NCBI GenBank assembly: GCA_005885165.1
Contig: VAXR01000088.1
Coordinates: 1-9,013, forward strand
Length of the DNA stretch: 9,013 nucleotides
Source of the DNA: Actinomycetota bacterium
GTDB lineage: Bacteria; Actinomycetota; Thermoleophilia; Solirubrobacterales; Thermoleophilaceae
Reading direction: 5' to 3'
This document shows positions 1-5,243 of the stretch, piece by piece (position 1 is the stretch's first letter; every line of letters starts with the position of its first letter). The notes under the pieces are model-generated. The model had not been told where the DNA came from and did no database searches. It saw only the letters and a program-made list of their open reading frames with translations. The position numbers were made by a program, and so were the translations under genes.

Positions 1-4
1 AGGC

Positions 5-229
5 TCAGTCGCCCGTAAAGCGGTCGTGGCCGCCCCGCGACCGCCGGCGCGCGGCGCGCGCGCGATGGCGCATGCGGTAGGTCGCGCAGTCGAGGTGGAC
101 GTGCGCGCCGCCGTTCAGGCGCATCGAGTCGTCGCCCACCTCGATCGCCTGGCGGCATACGAGGCACGTGCCGAGCGGCCGCGGCGCCGGGAGCACCGCG
201 CCGATGAGCCTGTTCACGAGTGGGGCCAT
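5..229 (-). CDS. Small putative zinc-binding protein (74 aa), function unknown
   Basis: The 74-residue protein carries a Cys-x2-Cys pair (C22, C25), followed 17 residues later by His-x-His-x2-Cys (H43, H45, C48). This resembles a single treble-clef or zinc-ribbon site of the kind CxxC...GD...G...HxxC. An arginine-rich tail follows (about residues 52-66), which could bind nucleic acid or an acidic partner. No signal peptide or membrane segment is visible. ATG is the only usable start, because an in-frame TGA lies just upstream. A strong AGGAGGTGA lies upstream, but about 18 nt separates AGGAGG from the ATG, longer than usual. The gene is divergent from the polyphosphate operon, and the intervening region holds Pho-box-like repeats, so the two may share control. 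I do not recognise a named family. The Cys/His pattern and ribosome site argue that it is a real gene rather than a shadow. Confidence 0.7.
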   Translation of the reverse strand: MAPLVNRLIGAVLPAPRPLGTCLVCRQAIEVGDDSMRLNGGAHVHLDCATYRMRHRARAARRRSRGGHDRFTGD

Positions 230-244
230 GACTGCACCGTAGGC

Positions 245-253
245 TCACCTCCT
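245..253 (-). promoter_or_regulatory. Strong Shine-Dalgarno of the small zinc-site gene, unusually distant
   Basis: Read on the minus strand this is AGGAGGTGA, nearly a full anti-16S match. The gap from AGGAGG to the only in-frame ATG (227-229) is about 18 nt rather than 5-10. A GTG lies nearer but is out of frame. Either spacing is relaxed here or a different small product starts nearby. Confidence 0.55.
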
Positions 254-273
254 AAGCGCGGTGTTACGCGCAC

Positions 274-279
274 GTAATA
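274..279 (-). promoter_or_regulatory. Possible -10 element of the minus-strand gene
   Basis: Minus-strand TATTAC is one of very few AT-rich hexamers in the intergenic region. It lies directly downstream of the minus-strand TTCAC pair (300-284), where an activator-dependent -10 would be expected. No good -35 is present, which fits an activated promoter. This is a visual match only. Confidence 0.3.
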
Positions 280-283
280 GGAA

Positions 284-342
284 GGTGAAAACGCGTGAAC
301 GACGCGCCGGCCTGGCCGGCGTTCACAAACCATTCACACGCG
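284..342. promoter_or_regulatory. Pho-box-like TTCAC repeats with dyad symmetry, between divergent genes
   Basis: On the plus strand, GTTCACAAACC (321-331) is followed immediately by ATTCACACGCG (332-342), two units with an 11-nt period. On the minus strand, GTTCAC (300-295) and TTTCACC (290-284) repeat with a 10-nt period. The four TTCAC cores are arranged roughly symmetrically about position 311. PhoB/PhoP family regulators bind 11-nt direct repeats, and the Streptomyces PhoP unit is close to GTTCACC, so phosphate control of the polyphosphate operon and the divergent gene is plausible. A weak -10 candidate for the plus strand is TAGGTT at 359-364. Which regulator binds here is inference. 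No phoP, phoR or pst gene lies in the window. Confidence 0.5.
305..321. repeat. GC-rich perfect palindrome inside the regulatory dyad
   Basis: CGCCGGCC, a single T, then GGCCGGCG gives 8-bp arms around position 313. It sits between the two TTCAC pairs. It could be an operator core, a spacer that places two regulator dimers on either side, or a cruciform-prone element. GC richness makes chance palindromes more likely. Confidence 0.5.
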
Positions 343-390
343 CCTGGGCGTCCCGGCGTAGGTTGCGCTAGAGGGTGCGGCGGTGCCGCG

Positions 391-406
391 CCGGCCCCTT
401 CGCCGG
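391..406 (+). other. Short leader hairpin upstream of the polyphosphate operon
   Basis: CCGGC (391-395) can pair with GCCGG (402-406) around the loop CCCTTC. It lies about 30 nt before the first gene, just ahead of AAAGGA. It is a short stem in GC-rich DNA, so it may be incidental. Confidence 0.3.
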
Positions 407-435
407 TCTAAAGGAACTGGGTAGAGTGCTTTCAG

Positions 436-864
436 ATGATCTGGCTGCTCCGCCACGCCGAGGCGGCGGAAGGAGCGCCCGACTCGGAGCGCCCGCTCAC
501 CGAGAAGGGCGAGCGGCAATCGAAGGTCGCGGGGGCCGCTCTCGCGAGGCTCGGCGTGAAGATCGACCTCTGCTTGGCGAGTCCCAAGGTGCGCGCGGCG
601 GACACAGCGCGGCTGGCCTGCGCGCCGCTTGGAGTAGAGCCGCAGCTCGAGCCGAAGCTCTCCGGCGGGCCGTTCGATGCCGAAGCGCTGGCCGCGGGCC
701 ACGATCAGGTGCTGCTGGTGGGTCACGACCCGGACTTCTCGATGGCCGTCCACAAGCTCACGGGCGCGCAGGTGCGCTTGAAGAAGGGCGGATTGGCCGG
801 GGTGCAGCGTGGAGAACTGCTGGTGCTCCTCCGGCCGAGAGAGCTCGAGGCGATCGCCGGGTGA
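436..864 (+). CDS. sixA: SixA-like phosphohistidine phosphatase (histidine phosphatase superfamily)
   Basis: The 142-residue protein belongs to the histidine phosphatase (phosphoglycerate-mutase-like) superfamily. SixA members remove phosphate from phosphohistidine on signalling or phosphotransfer proteins in the cytoplasm. Visible motifs are LLRHAEA at residues 4-10 with the phospho-accepting H7, the RPLTEKGERQ segment (19-28), SPKVRAADTA with R53 (49-58), and VGHDPDFS with H97 (95-102). Length and order fit SixA, which is shorter than phosphoglycerate mutase. The ATG start gives the family's typical N-terminus. An in-frame TAA at 409-411 limits extension, and ATG is the only good choice although its ribosome site is weak (AAGGA about 20 nt upstream). 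It is the first gene of the polyphosphate operon and overlaps ppx by GTGA. Its partner is unknown. Ppk1, which uses a phosphohistidine intermediate, is a tempting but untested candidate. Confidence 0.88.
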   Translation: MIWLLRHAEAAEGAPDSERPLTEKGERQSKVAGAALARLGVKIDLCLASPKVRAADTARLACAPLGVEPQLEPKLSGGPFDAEALAAGHDQVLLVGHDPDFSMAVHKLTGAQVRLKKGGLAGVQRGELLVLLRPRELEAIAG

Positions 865-1790
865 CGGCCCCGCCGGAGGCGGACGCTCCGCTTGATCACG
901 GCGACGTGCCCTTCGGGTGCGTCGACATCGGCAGCAACACGACTCGACTGCTGGTGGCCCGCGTCGAGGAGGGCCGCCTCAGGGAGCTGATGACGCAGCG
1001 CGCCTATACGCGCCTCGGCAAGGCGCTCCGCGGCGGGAACGGGATCCCAACCGAGAAGATCGCGAGCGAGACCGACGTCGTGGCGACGCAGGTCCGCCAC
1101 GCGCGCGAGATAGGGGTGGAGCGAATGACGATCGTCGCGACGGCGGCGATCCGCAAGGCCGCAAACCGCGACGACCTCGTGCGCTCGATCGAGGAGGCGA
1201 CCGGCCTGACGCCACGGGTCCTGACCGACGAGGAGGAGGCGCGGCTCGCGTTCCTCGGCGCCTCCCGCACCCTCACGTCGCCAGTCGAGGGCTCGCTTGC
1301 CGTCGTCGACGTAGGGGGCGGCTCAACCGAGATCGCGGTGGGGACGCTCGAGGGGGGCGTCGAGTGGTCGGAGTCGTTCTCGGTCGGATCGGGGTTCCTC
1401 GCCGACGCCTACCTGCACTCCGATCCCCCGGCCGTGCGCGAGCTGAACGCCGTCCGCCAGCACGCCTCCGGCTGCTTCGAGGGGCTCGTGACGCCGCCGA
1501 TCGAGCGCGCGGTCGCCTCCGGCGGCAGCGCCACGGCGCTGCGGCGGCTGGCGGGCGCCGAGCTCTCGCACGATGCGCTCGAGCGCGCCATCAGGGTGCT
1601 CGCCACGGCCCCGGCGGCGGAGGTCGCCGAGCGCTTCGAGCTCGACATCGAGCGCGTGCGCCTGCTGCCGGCCGGCGTGCTCATCCTCGAGGCGATCACC
1701 GACAGCATCGGCCAGGCGCTCAAGATCGGCAACGGCGGCCTGCGCGAGGGCTGCATCATCGAGCTGGCCGCCGAGGAGGCCGGCGTCTGA
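861..1790 (+). CDS. ppx: Exopolyphosphatase, Ppx/GppA family, short two-domain form
   Basis: The 309-residue protein should hydrolyse terminal phosphates from polyphosphate and possibly pppGpp. It shows the ASKHA-type phosphate loops of the family: CVDIGSNTTRLL at 20-31 and VVDVGGGSTEIAVG at 148-161. It also has ATAAIRKAANRDDLV (93-107), the acidic DEEEARLAFLGA (123-134) where the family's catalytic glutamate lies, SVGSGFLAD (174-182), ASGGSATALRRLAG (219-232) and LLPAGVLILEAI (268-279). The length matches short actinobacterial Ppx1-type enzymes, and the extra C-terminal HD and helical domains of the roughly 500-residue E. coli enzyme are absent. The GTG start at 861 overlaps the sixA stop (GTGA), with GAGG 10 nt upstream; open frame further upstream has no homologous character. 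The stop overlaps the next ATG by one base (TGATG), so translational coupling is likely. Ppx against GppA specificity cannot be decided from sequence alone, but the ppk1 neighbour favours Ppx. Confidence 0.92.
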   Translation: MTAPPEADAPLDHGDVPFGCVDIGSNTTRLLVARVEEGRLRELMTQRAYTRLGKALRGGNGIPTEKIASETDVVATQVRHAREIGVERMTIVATAAIRKAANRDDLVRSIEEATGLTPRVLTDEEEARLAFLGASRTLTSPVEGSLAVVDVGGGSTEIAVGTLEGGVEWSESFSVGSGFLADAYLHSDPPAVRELNAVRQHASGCFEGLVTPPIERAVASGGSATALRRLAGAELSHDALERAIRVLATAPAAEVAERFELDIERVRLLPAGVLILEAITDSIGQALKIGNGGLREGCIIELAAEEAGV

Positions 1791-2284
1791 TGGCGCGCGC
1801 TCGGCCAGTGCCCGGTTTCGCTGAGAGCGCCTCGTTCCGCGAGGCGGCGATCCGGACGGTCGAGGTGCGCACGGAGGAGGTCTTCGAGCACCGCGACAAC
1901 GTCCTGGACATCTCCGACATCGAACACGTGCACGACATGCGCGTGGCCACACGCAGGCTTCGCGCGGCGATGGAGATCTTCGAGCCGTGCTTTCCGAAGA
2001 AGCAGTTCCGCGGGCTGCTGCGCGAGGTGAAGGTGCTGGCCGACACGCTGGGCGCGCGCCGCGACGCGGACGTGGCGATCGCCGCGATGGACCGCGTGGC
2101 GGCGGAGCTGCCGGTGGCGGATCGCGCCGGCGTGAACCACCTGCTCGCCGAGTTGCGCGCCGAGCAGCAGCAGGCTAACGAGGCACTAGCGGGGCTGCTC
2201 GGCCAGATCGACTCGGATCGGTTGCACGAGCGATTGCTCGCGGTCGCCGCCGAGACCGGAGCCGCGGCGGAGGTACCGGCTTGA
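1790..2284 (+). CDS. CHAD domain protein, N-terminal half (polyphosphate-binding)
   Basis: The 164-residue protein matches the first half of a CHAD domain, an alpha-helical module with a basic channel that binds polyphosphate. The hallmark VHDMRVATRRLRAAMEIF lies at 47-64 (H48, R51, R55, R56, R58), followed by LREVKVLADTLGARRDADV at 77-95, which supplies further Lys and Arg. The second half of the domain, normally in the same chain, is encoded by the next gene. The ATG overlaps the ppx stop by one base and has GAGGAGG at 1773-1779, 10 nt upstream. The C-terminus is helical and Ala/Glu-rich and ends in the sequence that holds the next gene's ribosome site. Standalone CHAD proteins of about 250-350 residues are common beside ppk and ppx. 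A pair totalling about 344 residues fits one CHAD protein made as two chains. Whether they assemble is inference. Confidence 0.85.
   Translation: MARARPVPGFAESASFREAAIRTVEVRTEEVFEHRDNVLDISDIEHVHDMRVATRRLRAAMEIFEPCFPKKQFRGLLREVKVLADTLGARRDADVAIAAMDRVAAELPVADRAGVNHLLAELRAEQQQANEALAGLLGQIDSDRLHERLLAVAAETGAAAEVPA
2269..2274 (+). promoter_or_regulatory. Internal Shine-Dalgarno that sets a TTG start for the second CHAD gene
   Basis: GGAGGT lies at the end of the first CHAD gene, 6 nt before TTG at 2281. This is near-optimal strength and spacing. It supports genuine re-initiation at the TTG rather than a sequencing frameshift, and it partly compensates for the weak start codon. Confidence 0.7.
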
Positions 2285-2823
2285 AGGCGCGCAAGGTCAA
2301 GGGGCTCGACCCGGACGGGCCGCTCGACGCCAACCTCAGGCGCATCGTGGCCGTGCGGGTGGCGGAGCTGCACTCGTTTGGCAAGGCCGTGCTCGACCCG
2401 AGCGACGTGGAGGCCCTCCACGACATGCGCATTGCGGCGAAGCGCGTGCGGTACGTGCTTGAGCTCGGCGAGCCGGTTCTCGGGCCCGACGCCGGACGCG
2501 GAGCGAAGCGCGCCCGGTCGCTTCAGGACGTGCTGGGAGAGATCCACGACTGCGACGAGGGGATACCGCGCGTCCTCGCCCTGATCGACCGGCTGCGCGA
2601 GGAGGACGTGGCGGCGGTGCGCGACAGCGCCGACCCGACCGCATCGGACCTGGACCCGGCCGCGCTCAGGCGCGCCCGCAACCGACGCAAGTACGCCGGC
2701 CTCGAGTCGCTCGTCTCGTACATGCGCGCCCGGCGCGCCGTCCTCTACGCGGAGTTCCTCCGCACCTGGGCCAAGTTCGAGCGGGCCAAGCTGGGCGCTA
2801 GGCTCGACGGGACAGGCCGATAA
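2281..2823 (+). CDS. CHAD domain protein, C-terminal half (polyphosphate-binding)
   Basis: The 180-residue protein matches the second half of CHAD. LHDMRIAAKRVRYVLEL at 46-62 (H47, R50, K54, R55, R57, Y58) is the typical C-half motif, where Lys-Arg-x-Arg-Tyr replaces the first-half RRLR. LQDVLGEIHDCDEGIPRVL (81-99) is the typical closing helix. A basic stretch, RRARNRRKYAG (130-140), precedes a final helix, and the N-terminus is strongly basic (KARKVKG). The TTG start overlaps the upstream TGA as TTGA and has GGAGGT 6 nt before it. The frame is -1 relative to the first CHAD gene, with no slippery heptamer at the junction, so restart is more likely than ribosomal slippage. A single-base assembly error in an originally fused gene remains possible. 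Two bases separate its stop from ppk1, so both CHAD halves are made together with the kinase. Confidence 0.85.
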   Translation: MKARKVKGLDPDGPLDANLRRIVAVRVAELHSFGKAVLDPSDVEALHDMRIAAKRVRYVLELGEPVLGPDAGRGAKRARSLQDVLGEIHDCDEGIPRVLALIDRLREEDVAAVRDSADPTASDLDPAALRRARNRRKYAGLESLVSYMRARRAVLYAEFLRTWAKFERAKLGARLDGTGR

Positions 2824-2825
2824 GG

Positions 2826-4964
2826 GTGGAAGCCGCGCAGACACCGGAGCAGACGACCGCGCCCCAGGCGGAGGCGCACGCTCCGGCACAGCGCAGGGAG
2901 CTCGACGACCCGGCGCTCTTCGAGAACCGCGAGCTCTCGTGGCTCGACTTCAACGACCGCGTGCTTCAGCTTGCCGAGGACGAGGACCTCCCGCTGCTGG
3001 AGCGGGCGAAGTTCCTCGCGATCTGGACATCCAACCTCGACGAGTTCTTCATGGTCCGGGTTGCCGGTCTGCACGACCAGGTGGACGCCGGCATCGACGT
3101 GCGCGGGCCGGACCAGCTGTCCCCGTCGGAGACGATCGATCGCATCGCCGAGCGGGTGGCCGGGCAGGGATGGCGGCATTCGAGCCAGTGGACCGACGAG
3201 GTCTGCCCCGAGCTCGCCGAGCAGGGCATCAGGGTGATCACCTGCGACCGGTGCAACCCGGCCGAGCTCGAGCAGATCGACCGGATCTTCCACGACCAGA
3301 TCTTCCCCGTGCTCACCCCACTCGCGGTCGGGCCGGGGCGCCCGTTCCCGTATATCTCGAACCTGTCGCTCAGCCTCGCGGTGTGGCTGCGCGATCCCGT
3401 GACCGAAACCGAGACCTTCGCGCGCGTGAAGGTCCCGAAGGAAGTGCTGCCGCGCTTCGTGCCGATCGACGGCGGCACGTTCGTCCCGCTCGAGGAGGTC
3501 ATGGCCCGCCACCTCGGCGAGCTCTTCCCGGGGATGCAGATCCTCAACTACTCGATCTTCCGGGTCACTCGCGACGCCGACTTCACGGTGTCGGACGAGG
3601 CCGACGACCTGGTGCGGGCGGTGGAGGACGAGCTGCGCCGGCGGAGGTTCGGCGAGGTCGTGCGGCTCGAGGTGGCCGCCGGCATGGACGCGCATCTGCG
3701 CGAGCGCCTGATCGGCTGGCTCGACCTGGAGCAGCGCCAGGTCTACGACGTCGAGGGCCTACTCGACATGACGGACCTGTGGGAGCTGTACGACCTGGAC
3801 GGGCTCATGGAGCTGCGCGACCCGCCGTGGACGCCCGTCAGCGAGCCCCCGTTCCAGGTGGCCGAGGGCGAGCGTGCCGACGTCTTCGCGGCCATGCGCG
3901 AGGGCGACCTCCTGGTCCACCATCCGTACCACTCGTTCAGCGCGAGCGTCGAGCGGTTCATGTCGCAGGCGGTCGAAGACCCGGACGTGCTCGCGATCAA
4001 GCTGACCGTGTATCGCACCGACGACGAGTCGGAGCTGATCCCAGGCCTCGTGCGCGCCGCCGAGCGCGGCAAGCAAGCCGTTTGCATGGTCGAGCTCAAG
4101 GCGCGCTTCGACGAGCGGCGCAACATCGGCTGGGCGCGCGCGCTCGAGGAGGCCGGCGCGCACGTCGTCCACGGCGTGCCCGGGCTCAAGACCCACGCCA
4201 AGGCGCTGCTCGTGGTGAGGCGCGAGGGGGACGCCGTGCGGAACTACGTGCACGTCGGCACCGGCAACTACAACGCGAAGACGGCCCGCCTCTACGAGGA
4301 CTTCGGCCTCTTCACGGCCGATCCGGACATCGCCGCCGACGTGACCGACATGTTCAACTCGCTGACCGGCCATGCGCGCCCGCAGGATTTCCGCAAGGCG
4401 CTCGTCTCACCGGTGCACCTCCGCGACGGGATCCTCCGCGAGATCGAGCACACGGTGGCCGCGCACGAGGCCGGCCAGCACGCGCGGATCGTCATGAAGA
4501 TGAACTCGCTGACGGACAGGCGCTGCATCGAGGCGCTCTACCGCGCCTCGCAGGCGGGCGTCCGGATCGACCTGAACGTCCGCGGCATCTGCTGCCTTCG
4601 CATGGGCATCGAGGGCGTGAGCGAGAACATCCGCGTGGTCTCGGTGGTGGGGAGGTTCCTCGAGCACTCGCGCGTGTACGGCTTCCACCGCGGCGACGAG
4701 AGCCGCTGGTACGTGGGGTCCGGGGACCTCATGCCGCGCAACCTCGACACGCGGGTGGAGCTGGTGGTCCCCGTCGAGTCACCGGAGCTTCGGGCCGAGC
4801 TCGAGGACACGCTCGACCGCTGCTTCGCCGATGACTCCTTCGCATGGGTGCTCGGCGCGGACGGCGTGTGGGAGCGGCGCCGCCGCGGGGAGCGCAGCGT
4901 GCAGGACGAGCTGGCCGAGCGGGCGGCCGAGCGGGCGGCGGCAGCCGCGGCCGCGGAGACCTAG
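2826..4964 (+). CDS. ppk1: Polyphosphate kinase 1 (Ppk1)
   Basis: This 712-residue enzyme reversibly transfers the ATP gamma-phosphate onto growing polyphosphate through a phosphohistidine intermediate. The length matches the roughly 690-740 usual for Ppk1. The N domain begins at about residue 31 with NRELSWLDFNDRV (34-46) and SNLDEFFMVRV (69-79). FPVLTPLAV (160-168) opens the head domain. The two phospholipase-D-like catalytic domains are complete: HHPYHSFSASVERF, then KTHAKALLV with H457 (the position of the E. coli autophosphorylated H435), HVGTGNYNAKTARLYEDFG from H476, MKMNSLTD from 557, and FLEHSRVYGF with H614 (the E. coli H592 position). The first 30 residues are low-complexity and poorly conserved. 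The GTG start lies 2 nt after the preceding stop, with only a weak site (ACAGG). The C-terminus is Ala/Glu/Arg-rich. It is the last gene of the operon, followed by a hairpin. Confidence 0.97.
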   Translation: MEAAQTPEQTTAPQAEAHAPAQRRELDDPALFENRELSWLDFNDRVLQLAEDEDLPLLERAKFLAIWTSNLDEFFMVRVAGLHDQVDAGIDVRGPDQLSPSETIDRIAERVAGQGWRHSSQWTDEVCPELAEQGIRVITCDRCNPAELEQIDRIFHDQIFPVLTPLAVGPGRPFPYISNLSLSLAVWLRDPVTETETFARVKVPKEVLPRFVPIDGGTFVPLEEVMARHLGELFPGMQILNYSIFRVTRDADFTVSDEADDLVRAVEDELRRRRFGEVVRLEVAAGMDAHLRERLIGWLDLEQRQVYDVEGLLDMTDLWELYDLDGLMELRDPPWTPVSEPPFQVAEGERADVFAAMREGDLLVHHPYHSFSASVERFMSQAVEDPDVLAIKLTVYRTDDESELIPGLVRAAERGKQAVCMVELKARFDERRNIGWARALEEAGAHVVHGVPGLKTHAKALLVVRREGDAVRNYVHVGTGNYNAKTARLYEDFGLFTADPDIAADVTDMFNSLTGHARPQDFRKALVSPVHLRDGILREIEHTVAAHEAGQHARIVMKMNSLTDRRCIEALYRASQAGVRIDLNVRGICCLRMGIEGVSENIRVVSVVGRFLEHSRVYGFHRGDESRWYVGSGDLMPRNLDTRVELVVPVESPELRAELEDTLDRCFADDSFAWVLGADGVWERRRRGERSVQDELAERAAERAAAAAAAET

Positions 4965-4983
4965 GTCACAGCCTGAAAACGAA

Positions 4984-5017
4984 GAGGCCGCCGGAGCTCT
5001 CTTGCTCCGGCGGCCTC
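4984..5017 (+). terminator. Perfect 14-bp hairpin after ppk1, without a U-tract
   Basis: GAGGCCGCCGGAGC (4984-4997) pairs perfectly with GCTCCGGCGGCCTC (5004-5017) around the loop TCTCTT. It starts 19 nt after the ppk1 stop. No T-run follows on the plus strand. The A-rich stretch GAAAACGAA just upstream would be read as a T-rich tail on the minus strand. It may be an L-shaped terminator of GC-rich actinobacteria, a 3'-end stabiliser, or a terminator for antisense transcripts. Confidence 0.75.
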
Positions 5018-5045
5018 AGGCCCGGCGCGTGCTGCGGGCATCCTT

Positions 5046-5104
5046 GTCCCGCGGCCGCCTCGGTCGCGCCGCGCGGGCCGGGACTGGGGAGGGTTTTTGT
5101 CCCG
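5046..5104 (+). other. Leader segment with two mutually exclusive hairpins
   Basis: CGGGAC at 5079-5084 can pair either with GTCCCG at 5046-5051 or with an identical GTCCCG at 5099-5104. The upstream version extends with GGCC/GGCC (5053-5056 with 5076-5079, using the 5-bp GTCCC/GGGAC outer stem). The downstream version encloses a 14-nt loop with GGGGAGGG followed by TTTTT. Competing pairings are typical of attenuators and riboswitch expression platforms, but six-base matches are common in such GC-rich sequence. I recognise no known riboswitch class here. A further short stem, GCAGC/GCTGC, lies at 5106-5110 and 5123-5127. Confidence 0.35.
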
Positions 5105-5155
5105 TGCAGCGTCACGGTAAGGGCTGCCCGCCGGCATGTGGTTACTAGGCGGTTA

Positions 5156-5170
5156 AGCCGAAAAACGGCT
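5156..5170 (+). other. A5-loop hairpin upstream of the GGDEF/HD-GYP gene
   Basis: AGCCG (5156-5160) and CGGCT (5166-5170) flank an AAAAA loop. The stem is short but perfect, and CGGTTAAGCCG adds a further near-symmetric half-site just upstream. It could be a small operator or part of a structured leader. It sits about 75 nt before the start codon. Confidence 0.35.
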
Positions 5171-5182
5171 CTGCAGTGGGGC

Positions 5183-5215
5183 GTCGCTGGACGAATGTCC
5201 GTGGCGCGCAGCGAC
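5183..5215 (+). other. Nested hairpin in the leader of the GGDEF/HD-GYP gene
   Basis: GTCGCTG (5183-5189) pairs with CAGCGAC (5209-5215). Inside it, GAC and GTC (5190-5192 and 5197-5199) close a GAAT loop, leaving an asymmetric internal loop of about 9 nt on the 3' side. It ends 28 nt before the ATG. It could affect translation or mRNA stability. No match to the conserved cores of c-di-GMP class I riboswitches was seen. Confidence 0.4.
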
Positions 5216-5243
5216 CCGCGGCCGGATACTGAGACAGGGGGAA

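Noticed and set aside
375..860. A longer N-terminus for the exopolyphosphatase in the open upstream frame
   Set aside because: This stretch is antilogous Arg/Gly/Ala-rich sequence lying over sixA in another frame. The GTG at 861, with the GTGA overlap, gives a family-like N-terminus.
2275..2290. Programmed -1 ribosomal frameshift joining the two CHAD halves
   Set aside because: The bases before the stop (GGCTTGA) are not a slippery heptamer, and a strong Shine-Dalgarno before the TTG offers a simpler explanation by restart.
5138..5165. A sigma-28 (FliA)-like promoter, from GCCGAAAA resembling the GCCGATAA -10
   Set aside because: No matching -35 at the proper spacing was seen, and the same bases form the A5-loop hairpin.
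5018..5243. A c-di-GMP class I (GEMM) riboswitch ahead of the GGDEF/HD-GYP gene
   Set aside because: The conserved core, GNRA-loop stem and receptor were not found. Only generic hairpins are visible, so I list structure without a class.
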